In this document: piece by piece, positions 8,463-17,772 of the stretch
How the letters are laid out: each line of letters opens with the position of its first letter
Numbering within the stretch: the stretch's first letter is position 1
Assembly (NCBI RefSeq): GCF_019090165.1
Contig: NZ_JAHRIB010000152.1
Location: 186,001 to 250,000 of the forward strand
Source: Streptomyces sp. BV286
Lineage (GTDB): Bacteria > Actinomycetota > Actinomycetes > Streptomycetales > Streptomycetaceae
Direction of reading: 5' to 3'
Length of the DNA stretch: 64,000 nt
Made by a program: the position numbers and the translations under genes
The notes under the pieces: generated by a model
What the model saw: the letters and a program-made list of their open reading frames with translations, nothing else
Databases searched by the model: none
Told to the model about the DNA's origin: nothing

Positions 8463-9523
8463 ATGCCCGCACCGAGGCCGCTGAGGGACATCGCCGTCGT
8501 CGCCTTCGCCCAGACCGACCACCTGCGCACCAGCGACGAGCTCTCCGAGGTGGAGATGCTCATGCCGATCCTGCACCAGGTCCTGGCGCAGACCGGGCTG
8601 AGGACCAGTGACATCGGCTTCACCTGCTCCGGCTCCACGGACTACCTCGCGGGCCGGGCCTTCTCCTTCACCATGGCACTCGACGGCGTGGGAGCCTGGC
8701 CGCCGATCTCCGAGTCCCACGTGGAGATGGACGGGGCCTGGGCGCTGTACGAGGCCTGGACGAAACTCCTCACCGGCGAGGCCGACACCGCGCTCGTGTA
8801 CGCGTACGGCAAGTCGTCCCCCGGGTCCGTGCGGGACGTGCTGACCCGGCAGCTCGACCCGTACTACGTCGCGCCCCTGTGGCCCGACTCCGTGGCCCTG
8901 GCCGCCCTCCAGGCGCAGGCACTCATCGACTCCGGCGACACGGACGAGCCGGCGCTCGCCGCGGTCGCCGCCCGCAGCCGCACCTCGGCCACCGGCAACT
9001 CCCATGCCCAGCTGCGCGGTTCGGTGCCGCGGGGCGACTACGCGGTACGCCCCCTGCGGACCGGGGACTGCCCGCCCATCGGCGACGGAGCGGCCGCCGT
9101 GATCCTCGCCGCGGGGGAGCGGGCCCGCGAACTGTGCGAGCGCCCCGCCTGGATACGGGGCATCGACCACCGCATCGAGGCCCACGGCCTGGGCGTCCGG
9201 GACCTGACCGACTCACCGTCGACCCGGCTGGCGGCGGAGCGGGCGGGGTTGTTCGAACGGCCGGTGGACACAGCCGAGTTGCATGCTCCGTTCACCTCGC
9301 AGGAGGTGGTCCTGCGCAAGGCCCTGCGGCTCGGCGACGCCGTCGACGTCAACCCGTCCGGGGGGCCGCTCGCCGCCAACCCCATCATGGCCGCGGGCCT
9401 CATCCGCATCGGCGAGGCGGCAGCCCGGATCCAGCGCGGTGACTCCGACCGGGCGCTCGCGCACGCCACCTCGGGTCCCTGTCTGCAACAGAACCTGGTC
9501 GCCGTACTGGAAGGAGACCCGCG

Positions 9524-9527
<4 letters not shown>
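8463..9527 (+). CDS. Thiolase-like lipid-transfer protein (Ltp4-like)
   Basis: A 354-residue thiolase-superfamily protein of the SCP-x/lipid-transfer type. It has a divergent N-terminal half (AFAQTDHLRTSDELSE, GLRTSDIGFTCSGSTDY), PISESHVEMDGAWALYEAWTKLLTG where normal thiolases carry the nucleophilic Cys, and the C-terminal VNPSGGPLAANPIMAAGLIRIGEAA motif. The usual N-terminal catalytic cysteine is not obvious, as in Ltp-type aldolases that perform retro-aldol cleavage. It is sandwiched between the DUF35 partner (0-base spacing) and a second thiolase (4-base overlap). Length equals that of the Ltp4 family. Proposed role: retro-aldol or thiolytic cleavage of a branched acyl-CoA together with its DUF35 partner. 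Confidence 0.83.
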
Positions 9528-10690
<1,163 letters not shown>

Positions 10691-10773
10691 AGCTGTCCCC
10701 CTCACGTGGCCTGTGCGCGGCAGTGACCGAAAGCTAGGCTGGCCGCGGACGACGAACCGGGAGGAGCACGGAC

Positions 10774-11016
10774 GTGGCCGAGAGCACCATCCAGCAGCAC
10801 CCGCTCGCGGGCTGGGACAAGCCGGAGCTGGACCTCAGCAGCGCCGACTGGCATTCCAGCAGCCGTGGGCAGGGTGATGTCCAGATCGCCTTTGTCGAGG
10901 GTTTCATCGCGATGCGCAACAGTGGCCGCCCGGAAAGCCCCTCCTTGATCTTCACGCCCGCGGAGTGGGGCGCGTTCGTGTCGGGGGCGCGGGAGGGGGA
11001 GTTCGACCTCACTTGA
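10774..11016 (+). CDS. DUF397 small regulatory protein
   Basis: An 80-residue protein with the DUF397 hallmark (WHSSSRGQGDVQIAFVEGFIAMRNSGRP...LIFTPAEWGAFVSGAREGEFDLT). DUF397 proteins in Streptomyces usually sit beside an XRE-type helix-turn-helix gene and act as small antagonists or co-regulators in development. No XRE partner is adjacent here, so it is an orphan copy. Start GTG at 10774 follows GGGAGGAG about 9 bases upstream. Confidence 0.85.
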   Translation: MAESTIQQHPLAGWDKPELDLSSADWHSSSRGQGDVQIAFVEGFIAMRNSGRPESPSLIFTPAEWGAFVSGAREGEFDLT

Positions 11017-11282
11017 GAAGGTCGGTTCCCGCAGCGGCCACTTCCCAGGTGTGAGGCCCGCTCGACGGCCGGCCCCGCGCGGACCGTCGCGGGAAGCAGC
11101 ACCGGCGCCTATGGCCCGGCCATCACTCGCAGGGGTGGCGGCCGGGCGGCGTCCCGGTGCGCGGCTGCCTCCGCTCCTGCCGGTGTGGTCCGGTGGGATG
11201 CCTGAGCCTCCTCTCTTCTCCGTTCTCCCTCACTTCTCCCTCCGTTCGATGCGGGCTCGTGCGGTGCGATCGCCGCCCGCCC

Positions 11283-11313
11283 GCTAATGGCTGCATCGAG
11301 ACATATCATTAGC
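11283..11313. promoter_or_regulatory. Inverted repeat immediately upstream of CGNR/ABATE gene
   Basis: Arms GCTAATG (11283-11289) and CATTAGC (11307-11313) are perfectly complementary across a 17-base spacer, ending two bases before the start codon at 11316. This fits an autoregulatory operator or a 5' leader hairpin. The rest of the ~300-base gap 11017-11282 shows no coding sequence. Confidence 0.5.
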
Positions 11314-11315
11314 TC

Positions 11316-11909
11316 ATGAGCGTCACCATCAGTGCCGAAGCACGGCTCGCCCTGGACCTGGCCCTGACCGTCCGCCACGACGGTCAGGGAGGAGTGGCCG
11401 ACGACCTCGCCACCGTGGAGGGCCTCACCGCGTGGTTGCGCGAGCACCCGCAGACCGGCACCGGCCCCTTCCACGCCGACGACGCCGACCTGGCCGCCGT
11501 ACGAGACGTACGCGCCGCCGTGCGCGCCCTGTTCGCCCGTGCCGTGCGTCCCGGCGAGCCGAGCCCGGCCGACGCCGCCCGGCTCATGCCCGTACAGGAC
11601 GCCGTCGAACGGCTGAACGCCCGGGCGGCCATGGCCCCGACCGTCCCCGTACTCTCGTGGACCGAGGACGCCCACCCCGTCCTGCGCCAGGAACCGGTAC
11701 GCGGCGCCACCGAACCGGCATCGGCACTCGCCCGCGCAGCCATCGCCTTCCTCGCGAGCCCCGACCGGCTGCTGCTGCGGGCCTGCCACGCGCCGCGCTG
11801 CGTGCGCTACTTCCTCAAGGACCATCCGCGCCAGGAGTGGTGCAAACCCTCGTGCGGCAACCGCGCCCGTGTCGCCCGCCATCACGAACGGCACAAGAAA
11901 ACGGCATAG
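11316..11909 (+). CDS. ABATE/CGNR zinc-finger protein
   Basis: A 197-residue protein with an N-terminal ABATE domain (residues ~1-145) and a C-terminal CGNR zinc finger: CHAPRCVRYFLKDHPR followed by EWCKPSCGNRARVARHHER. The four cysteines of the finger (C-x4-C...C-x3-C) are all present. Proteins of this family are thought to be stress-related DNA- or RNA-binding regulators; no target is known. It overlaps neither neighbour and is followed 9 bases later by an ACT-domain gene, so the two are probably co-transcribed. The inverted repeat at its start suggests autoregulation. Confidence 0.87.
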   Translation: MSVTISAEARLALDLALTVRHDGQGGVADDLATVEGLTAWLREHPQTGTGPFHADDADLAAVRDVRAAVRALFARAVRPGEPSPADAARLMPVQDAVERLNARAAMAPTVPVLSWTEDAHPVLRQEPVRGATEPASALARAAIAFLASPDRLLLRACHAPRCVRYFLKDHPRQEWCKPSCGNRARVARHHERHKKTA

Positions 11910-11918
11910 CCTCCGACC

Positions 11919-12341
11919 ATGAGCATGAGCGGCAAGATGAGCGCGGAACGTGATCTCGGTCGGCTGCTGCGCGGTATGGAACCCGCCCTCCATCCCGGCC
12001 GCTACGTCTTCACCACCGTCCCCGGCAGCACAGCGCCCCCAGGGCTCTCGCCGGTCGTCACCGTCCTCGAGGACGAGGGCCTCACCCTCGTCGTCGAACA
12101 GGAGGACGCCGACGCCGCCCGCCTGACGTACGACTACGTGGCCGGCTGGATCACCCTGCGCATTCACTCGGCGCTGGACGCCGTCGGTCTCACGGCCGCC
12201 GTCGCCCAGGCACTCGCCGAGGCGGGCCTGAGCTGCAACGTCGTCGCGGGCTTCCACCACGACCACCTCTTCGTGCCGCACGCACGGGCCGCCGAGGCCG
12301 TTGCCCTGCTGGAACAGCTGGCCGAACGCGCGGGTCAGTAA
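11919..12341 (+). CDS. ACT domain-containing protein
   Basis: A 140-residue protein made of two ACT-like halves: LLRGMEPALHPGRYVFTTVPG with VVTVLEDEGLTLVVEQEDA, then WITLRIHSALDAVGLTAAVAQALAEAGLSCNVVAGFHHDHLFVP. Stand-alone ACT proteins of this CASTOR-like type bind small ligands such as amino acids. No ligand can be assigned. It follows the CGNR gene by nine bases and precedes the large LAL regulator by about 110 bases. Confidence 0.8.
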   Translation: MSMSGKMSAERDLGRLLRGMEPALHPGRYVFTTVPGSTAPPGLSPVVTVLEDEGLTLVVEQEDADAARLTYDYVAGWITLRIHSALDAVGLTAAVAQALAEAGLSCNVVAGFHHDHLFVPHARAAEAVALLEQLAERAGQ

Positions 12342-12451
12342 CCGCCGGACGGGCCCGCGGCCCTCGCTCCCGGCGTACGCTGAGGTGCCTGTAGGTCACG
12401 GTGCGCACCGTCTCCCCGCGGCGGCTGCACCATCGTGGCAGGGGGTGCGCC

Positions 12452-15400
12452 ATGGGGCGGAACGGCATGCGGAGCAGAAGGACGCTCTTCGAGCGCGAGA
12501 TCGAACTCGCCGCTGTCGACGAGGCGTTGAGCGAAGTCACCGGCCTGCGCACGGACACCCGCGGAGCCGGCATGGACAGCCTCGGACTCCGCGCGGTCGT
12601 CACCGGGACACTTCTGGACACCCCCGGCCGCCACCGCGAGGGCCACTTGTCCCACACGGACGACACAGAGCTTCTCGGGGACGACGCCGAACCGCCCGGC
12701 CGGCCACGGGGCGGACTGCTCGTCTTCGCCGGACGGGCCGGCATCGGCAAGACCAGCCTCCTCACCGAAGTGCGCCGGCGTGCCGCCGCCAAGGGCTGCG
12801 CCGTCCTGTCCGCACGAGGCGGCGACCAGGAACAGGCCGTCGCCTTCCACGTCGCACGCCAACTCCTCCAGCCCCAGCTCGCGGGCCTCCCCGAAGCGGA
12901 AGCCCGCGCCACGCTGGGCAGTTGGTACGCCATCGTCGGACCCGCACTCGGGCTGTGCGCCGCCGCCGACGGGCCGCCCCCCGACCAGCAGGGCCTGCGC
13001 GACGGCCTCGACTGGGTCCTCACCCACCTCGCCGTGCGCCGCGCCCCGATGGTGCTCGTCCTCGACGACGCGCACTGGGCCGACCCGGAGTCGCTGCAGT
13101 GGCTCGCCGCGTTCGCGCCCCGCGCCGAACAACTGCCCCTGCTGATCGTCGTCGCGTACCGACCCGACGAACTCCCCGACCACGCCGAGCCGTTCAGAAG
13201 CCTGCCCGGCCGTGCGGGCGGACGACCCCTCGACCTGGAGCCGTTGAGTGCCGTGGCGGTCGCCCGGCTGGTACGCGAGACCCTCGGCACCCGGGCCGAC
13301 GACGCTTTCTGCCGCGAGTGCTGGGCCGTCACCGCGGGCAATCCGTTCGAGGCCGTGGAACTCACGGCGAAAGTACGCGACCGGGGTCTGGCCCCGACCG
13401 AGCCCGGAGCGCACCTGCTCCGCGATCTGGCCGCCGCGGTCAAGGGCAGCGGACTCGTCGCCCGCCTCGAACGCCTCGGCACCTCGACCGTCCGCTTCGC
13501 CTGGGCCTGCGCACTCCTCGGCACCGAGATCTCCCCGGCACTCGCCGCGGCCGTCGCGGGCCTCGGCTCCGAGGAGGCGGCCGACGCGGCGGACGCCCTG
13601 CGCGAAGCCCGGATCCTCACCGGCGCGGCGAGCGACGCGGACACCCTCGAATTCGTCCACCCCCTCATCGCCACCGCCGTCTACCGCGCCATCCCCGGCA
13701 GTGTCCGTGTCGCCCTGCACGGACAGGCCGCCTGGTGCGTCATCGACGCGGGACTCGGCCCGGCCGCCGCGGCCCGGCACCTCATGGAGACCCACCCCGA
13801 CGGCGACACCTGGGTCGTCCAGCAACTGCGCGCCGCCGCCCGCGAAACCCTGCGCGCCGGAGCCCCCGACGCCGCCCGCCGCCACCTAGCCCGGGCCCTG
13901 CGCGAACCCCCACCCCTCGGAGAACGGGCCGCGATCCTCTACGAACTGGGCTGCGCCTCCCTGCTCACCGAACCGGCGACCACCGTCAACCACCTTCGGG
14001 CGGCCCTGGAAGAGCCCATCGCCGACCCCGGACTGCGCCACAACATCGTCTACCGGCTCTCCCAGGTCCTCGCCCACAGCGACCGCCTCGGTGAGGCCTC
14101 CGACACGCTCGCCCGCGCGACCAGGGTGACCGGCGACGCGCGCGTCCGGCTGCGGATGCAGTCGGAGCAGTTCATGTGGGATGCCTTCCGCGCCGACGAA
14201 CCCGACTCGCCGGCCCGTTCCCGCCGCCTGGCCCGGCTCGCCGACCGGCTCACCGGCCGCGACCTCACCGAGCGCTATGTGATCGGCCTGCGCGCCTGGG
14301 ACGCCACCCTGCGCGGCGAACCCGCCCACATCGCCGTCCAGCACGCGGAACGCGCCCTCGCCGGCGGCTTCGGCTGGGCCGAGGCGGACCGTGGCTTCGA
14401 GGTGCCCGTCCTCGTCGCCCTCACCTTCATGTACGCCGACCGCCCGGGACGCACCGAGGAACTGTTCGCCGCCGGGATCGCCGACTTCGAACGGCAGGGC
14501 TGGCACGGAGCCCACCTCTCCTTCGGCTACACCCTCCTCGCGTACGTGCGCTTCCGCCGCGGCCGGCTCGCCGAGGCCGAGGACTTCGTCCGCATGGGGC
14601 TCCGGCTCGCCGAACGGGTCGGCCCCGGCACCCCCGCCCACTGGTACGCCGTCGGCATCCTCATCGAGGTCCTGCTCGCCCGCGGCCGGCTCGCCGAGGC
14701 CACGCAGACCGCCGAGGACTACGCCTTCGGGGAGCCGTTCCCCGCCGCCGTGGTCTTCCCCGACGCCCAGACCGTGCACGGCGAACTGCTCCTGGCCAGA
14801 GGGCTGACGAAGGACGCCGTCGCCGAACTCGCCGCGGCCGGACGCCGCCTCGACCCGCGCGGCATGCGCAATCCCTCCTGGTGCCCGTGGCAGCTCCATC
14901 TCGCCCGGGCCGAGAGCCACGAAACCCCGGAACGCGCGGTGGCCACGGCGCTCGAGGCGGTGAGCCGGGCCCAGCTGTTCGGTGCGCCGTCGGCGGTCGG
15001 CCAGGCGCTGCGCGCGGCGGCCGACGTGTCCTCGGGCACAGCCCGCGTCAAGCTCCTCGAAGAGTCGGTCGACCATCTGGAGCGCTCCCCGGCGGCGTAC
15101 GAACTGGCCTGCGCCCTCGTCGTCCTCGGCACGGAGCTGCGCCGGGGCGGGCGAGCCGGGGAGGCGGCCGAGCACCTCCACCGCGGACTCGACGCGGCCG
15201 TGCGGTGCGGGGCCGACGGTCTGGCCGAGTCCGCCCGTGACGAGCTGGCGGCCGCCGGGTTGCGGCCGCGCCGTCTGCGCAGCACCGAGTCGGACGTGCT
15301 CACCGCCCGGGAACGCACGGCCGCCGAGCTGACCGTGCGCGGCCTCGCCATGGCGACGATCGCCGAGGAGCTCCGCACGGAGGAGGCGGCGGTGGTCCGG

Positions 15401-15493
15401 TTGCTGTCGGCGGTGTACCGCAAGGTGGGGACGGACCGGGCGGGGCTCGGACCGGCCCTGGCCGCGGTTTCCGGAGAGAGCCCGGGAGCATAG
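12452..15493 (+). CDS. LAL-type ATP-binding transcriptional regulator
   Basis: About 1013 residues from ATG 12452 (an in-frame GTG at 12401 is possible, but GGCAGGGGG precedes the ATG). An AAA/STAND ATPase domain carries Walker A GRAGIGKTSLLTEV and Walker B VLVLDDAHWAD. Helical TPR-like repeats fill the middle 600 residues. The C-terminus has a LuxR-like helix-turn-helix (LTARERTAAELTVRGLAMATIAEEL). That helix is degenerate: the usual GxSNKEIAxxLxxSxxTV pattern is replaced by LAMATIAEELRTEEAAVV, so DNA contacts may be altered. LAL proteins are pathway-specific activators. No obvious target operon lies next door. Confidence 0.85.
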   Translation: MGRNGMRSRRTLFEREIELAAVDEALSEVTGLRTDTRGAGMDSLGLRAVVTGTLLDTPGRHREGHLSHTDDTELLGDDAEPPGRPRGGLLVFAGRAGIGKTSLLTEVRRRAAAKGCAVLSARGGDQEQAVAFHVARQLLQPQLAGLPEAEARATLGSWYAIVGPALGLCAAADGPPPDQQGLRDGLDWVLTHLAVRRAPMVLVLDDAHWADPESLQWLAAFAPRAEQLPLLIVVAYRPDELPDHAEPFRSLPGRAGGRPLDLEPLSAVAVARLVRETLGTRADDAFCRECWAVTAGNPFEAVELTAKVRDRGLAPTEPGAHLLRDLAAAVKGSGLVARLERLGTSTVRFAWACALLGTEISPALAAAVAGLGSEEAADAADALREARILTGAASDADTLEFVHPLIATAVYRAIPGSVRVALHGQAAWCVIDAGLGPAAAARHLMETHPDGDTWVVQQLRAAARETLRAGAPDAARRHLARALREPPPLGERAAILYELGCASLLTEPATTVNHLRAALEEPIADPGLRHNIVYRLSQVLAHSDRLGEASDTLARATRVTGDARVRLRMQSEQFMWDAFRADEPDSPARSRRLARLADRLTGRDLTERYVIGLRAWDATLRGEPAHIAVQHAERALAGGFGWAEADRGFEVPVLVALTFMYADRPGRTEELFAAGIADFERQGWHGAHLSFGYTLLAYVRFRRGRLAEAEDFVRMGLRLAERVGPGTPAHWYAVGILIEVLLARGRLAEATQTAEDYAFGEPFPAAVVFPDAQTVHGELLLARGLTKDAVAELAAAGRRLDPRGMRNPSWCPWQLHLARAESHETPERAVATALEAVSRAQLFGAPSAVGQALRAAADVSSGTARVKLLEESVDHLERSPAAYELACALVVLGTELRRGGRAGEAAEHLHRGLDAAVRCGADGLAESARDELAAAGLRPRRLRSTESDVLTARERTAAELTVRGLAMATIAEELRTEEAAVVRLLSAVYRKVGTDRAGLGPALAAVSGESPGA

Positions 15494-15508
15494 CCAACGA
15501 GTGTTGGC

Positions 15509-15775
15509 CAACAGGTGATGGCAGGTATGCGGTGGCAGGTGCGCGGCGGCAGGTGTGCGGTGAGCGACGGGGGCGAGCGACGGGGGCGGTTGCGGGGCCG
15601 TGGTCCACGCGCGGTGGCCTACGTGTGGTGGCCATGAGCCTGGCGACCCGCTGGCCGTGGCCTACGCCCGGTGGCCCGCGAGCGGTGGCCTACACGCGGT
15701 GGCCCACGGACGGTGGCCTACGCCCGGTGGCCCATGCCTCGTGGCCCACGCACGGTTGCCCACGGGCGTGGGCAA
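15509..15775. repeat. 14-bp minisatellite (about 17-18 degenerate copies)
   Basis: The 332-base gap between the LAL regulator and the next gene is largely a tandem array in a 14-base register. The 3' part (about 15600-15770) has GTGGCC at 15614, 15628, 15657, 15671, 15685, 15699, 15713, 15727 and 15741, with GTTGCC at 15755; consensus GTGGCCYACGCVCG. The 5' part has related GTGGCAGGTGNGCG units from 15532. A 14-base unit is not a multiple of three, so the open frames through it do not make a repeated protein. Confidence 0.85.
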
Positions 15776-15827
15776 CCGCCCGTCCACCCCACGGCGACCA
15801 GCCCTCCGTTGCACGTACCATTGCGGC

Positions 15828-16325
15828 ATGTCCTTCCTCCGCCGCCGCAGCGCCACCCCCGCCGGGCCAGACTTCGATGTCCTGGCCATGGACCCGGGCG
15901 ACTGGCCGGGCAATCTCGGCGCGGGCCTGCTGCCCGCACCCGACGGCAGCTGCCAGGGTGTCTTCCTGCGCTACGACCTGTTCGGCGGCCGCGGTCCCGC
16001 GATGATCATCGGCAATCTGCCGGAGAACTCGCCGGCCCGCGACATCGCGGAGGGGGAGGTCCCGTTCGAGGTGGCACAGCTGCTCCTGGCGCTGGAGAAC
16101 GAGGAAGAGGTCACGGTCGTCGGCGCCGAGGACATGCCGGTGATGCAGGGCGACAACCTCCTCATCGTGCGGCGGCTCAAGCTCTCCGAGACGCGCATCT
16201 CCTGCGTGCAGTTCGACCGCAGTGACAACGTCCTGGTGACGATCGCCGCCTGGGACCGCCCCATCACCGACGACCTGTACGCGCTCCTGAAGCCGCTGCC
16301 CGCAGAGCTGTTCCAGCAGGGCTGA
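15828..16325 (+). CDS. Conserved hypothetical protein (165 aa)
   Basis: I do not recognise the family firmly. Residues 1-12 are basic (MSFLRRRSATPA). The rest is a soluble alpha/beta domain with DFDVLAMDPGDWPGNLGAGLLPA, RDIAEGEVPFEVAQLLLALENEEEVTVVGAEDMP and a C-terminal ALLKPLPAELFQQG. The frame is open upstream into the 14-bp repeats, but the repeat unit is not codon-sized and ATG 15828 begins the conserved-looking protein, so I start there. No signal peptide or membrane segment. It converges on the siderophore decarboxylase gene. Confidence 0.65.
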   Translation: MSFLRRRSATPAGPDFDVLAMDPGDWPGNLGAGLLPAPDGSCQGVFLRYDLFGGRGPAMIIGNLPENSPARDIAEGEVPFEVAQLLLALENEEEVTVVGAEDMPVMQGDNLLIVRRLKLSETRISCVQFDRSDNVLVTIAAWDRPITDDLYALLKPLPAELFQQG

Positions 16326-16432
16326 ACCCGCCGGGGGAATCCGGAAGTCGTATCTCCCTGTGCTTCGCACCGGAAGTTCCTTCCGCGCCGACCGTCTCCC
16401 GCACCCCGCACCCCGCACCCCGCCTTGCATCT

Positions 16433-16464
16433 CACCGTCCGCAGCGATCTGCTGCCGGACGGTG
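16433..16464. terminator. Bidirectional terminator candidate
   Basis: Arms CACCGTCCG and CGGACGGTG, plus an inner CAGC/GCTG pairing, form a bulged hairpin between two convergent genes. A 7-base tandem repeat GCACCCC x3 precedes it at 16401-16421. Confidence 0.55.
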
Positions 16465-16524
16465 GGACCACGGACGTGATGGTCCGGTCGCGGCGCGCCG
16501 GGAGTACGTACCCGACGAGAATCG

Positions 16525-17772
16525 CTAGCCCGGCGACCCCGTGCTTCCCGCCGCATTCACGTCCTGGGGGTCCAGGAAATGGAAACCGGGCCGTGGGTGC
16601 ATGAGGAAGTCGTGGTGGGAGATGTTCCACGCGTAGGCGCCCGCGAGCGCGAACACCACGCGGTCGCCGGCCCGTACACCCGATGCGGGGACGTTGCGGG
16701 CCAGAACGTCCTTCGGAGTGCACAACTGGCCTGTCAGCGTGACGAGTTCGCGTCGGGCGACAGGGCGGGGCCACGGATGCGGCCAGCCCTCCACCGGGAG
16801 GAAGGCGCAGGGCTGGTCGTGGCCCTTGGTCGCCGGTGTGCGCAGGTGGTGCGTGCCGCCGCGCACCACGGCGAACTCCTCTCCATGACTGTTCTTCACG
16901 TCCAGCACCTCGGTCGCATACCAGCCGCAGTACGCCGAGAGTGCCCGCCCGGGTTCGATACGCAGCGTCAGATCCGGGTGCCGGCTCAGGAGTTCGGCGA
17001 GACCCGCGCCGTATGCGGCCCAGTCGAAACGGTCCTCGGGGGCGGCGTAGTCGACCGTCATGCCCCCGCCGACGTTCACCTCCGTGAGCCGCACCCCGTG
17101 CCGCTCCGCGAGACCGACGGCCCAGCTCACGATGGACCCGGCCATCGCCAGCTGTTCGGCGGCCTGGAGTCCGCTGGCCAAGTGCGCGTGCACGCCTCGG
17201 AGTTCGAGCTGCGGATACATGCCGTCGGTCAGCAGGCCCACGACCGTGTCGGCCTGCGAGGGGTCGAGACCGAAAGGCGTGGGGCGGCCGCCCATCGCGA
17301 GGGAGCTCGCGGCCAACGAGCCAGTCGCCACAGGGAGGTTGAAGCGGAGCAGCACCGCCACCCGGGCATCCGGCGTGACCTGCCGGGCCAGCTCGGCCAG
17401 CATGTGCAGCTCGTACTCGCTCTCCACGTGGAAGCGCTCGACACCCACCTCCAGCGCCGCCGCGATCTCGGCGGGTGTCTTGCCCGGACCGCCGAAGGCC
17501 AGCGGGCGACCCGGCACCGCTGCGGCGACGTGGGCGAGTTCGCCGCCCGACGCCACTTCGTAGCCGTCCACGTACGGGCCGAGCGCGGCCAGGATCTCCG
17601 GCTCAGGGTTGGCCTTCGCCGCGTAGTAGAGCTCGACGCGCTCGGGAAGTGCCGCCCGAACCGCCGCGGCGTGCTCGCGCAGGGCCGCCATGTCGTAGAC
17701 GTAGGCGGGGAGTTCGCCGGACGAAAGAGAGAGCACACGGTCTCGTACGGCGTCGGTCGGGGAGCTGGTCAT
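16525..17772 (-). CDS. Type III PLP-dependent decarboxylase of NIS siderophore operon (PvsE-like)
   Basis: A 415-residue alanine-racemase-fold decarboxylase of the DAP/ornithine-decarboxylase family. The PLP lysine lies in VELYYAAKANPEPEIL (residue ~53). The phosphate-binding glycine run is VNVGGGMTVDY, with EPGRALSAYCGWY following. The C-terminal GDRVVFALAGAYAWNISHHDFLMHP replaces the usual DAPDC end. In vibrioferrin and staphyloferrin B pathways such enzymes decarboxylate a citryl-amino-acid intermediate (PvsE, SbnH). Here it is last in the operon, overlapping the upstream NIS synthetase by ATGA. That context, rather than the fold, supports a siderophore role. Confidence 0.87.
   Translation of the reverse strand: MTSSPTDAVRDRVLSLSSGELPAYVYDMAALREHAAAVRAALPERVELYYAAKANPEPEILAALGPYVDGYEVASGGELAHVAAAVPGRPLAFGGPGKTPAEIAAALEVGVERFHVESEYELHMLAELARQVTPDARVAVLLRFNLPVATGSLAASSLAMGGRPTPFGLDPSQADTVVGLLTDGMYPQLELRGVHAHLASGLQAAEQLAMAGSIVSWAVGLAERHGVRLTEVNVGGGMTVDYAAPEDRFDWAAYGAGLAELLSRHPDLTLRIEPGRALSAYCGWYATEVLDVKNSHGEEFAVVRGGTHHLRTPATKGHDQPCAFLPVEGWPHPWPRPVARRELVTLTGQLCTPKDVLARNVPASGVRAGDRVVFALAGAYAWNISHHDFLMHPRPGFHFLDPQDVNAAGSTGSPG

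Noticed and set aside
15600..15827. N-terminal extension of the 165-residue protein through the repeats
   Set aside because: The 14-base unit shifts frame with each copy, so the extension would be non-repetitive nonsense; the first 76 residues have no recognisable domain.
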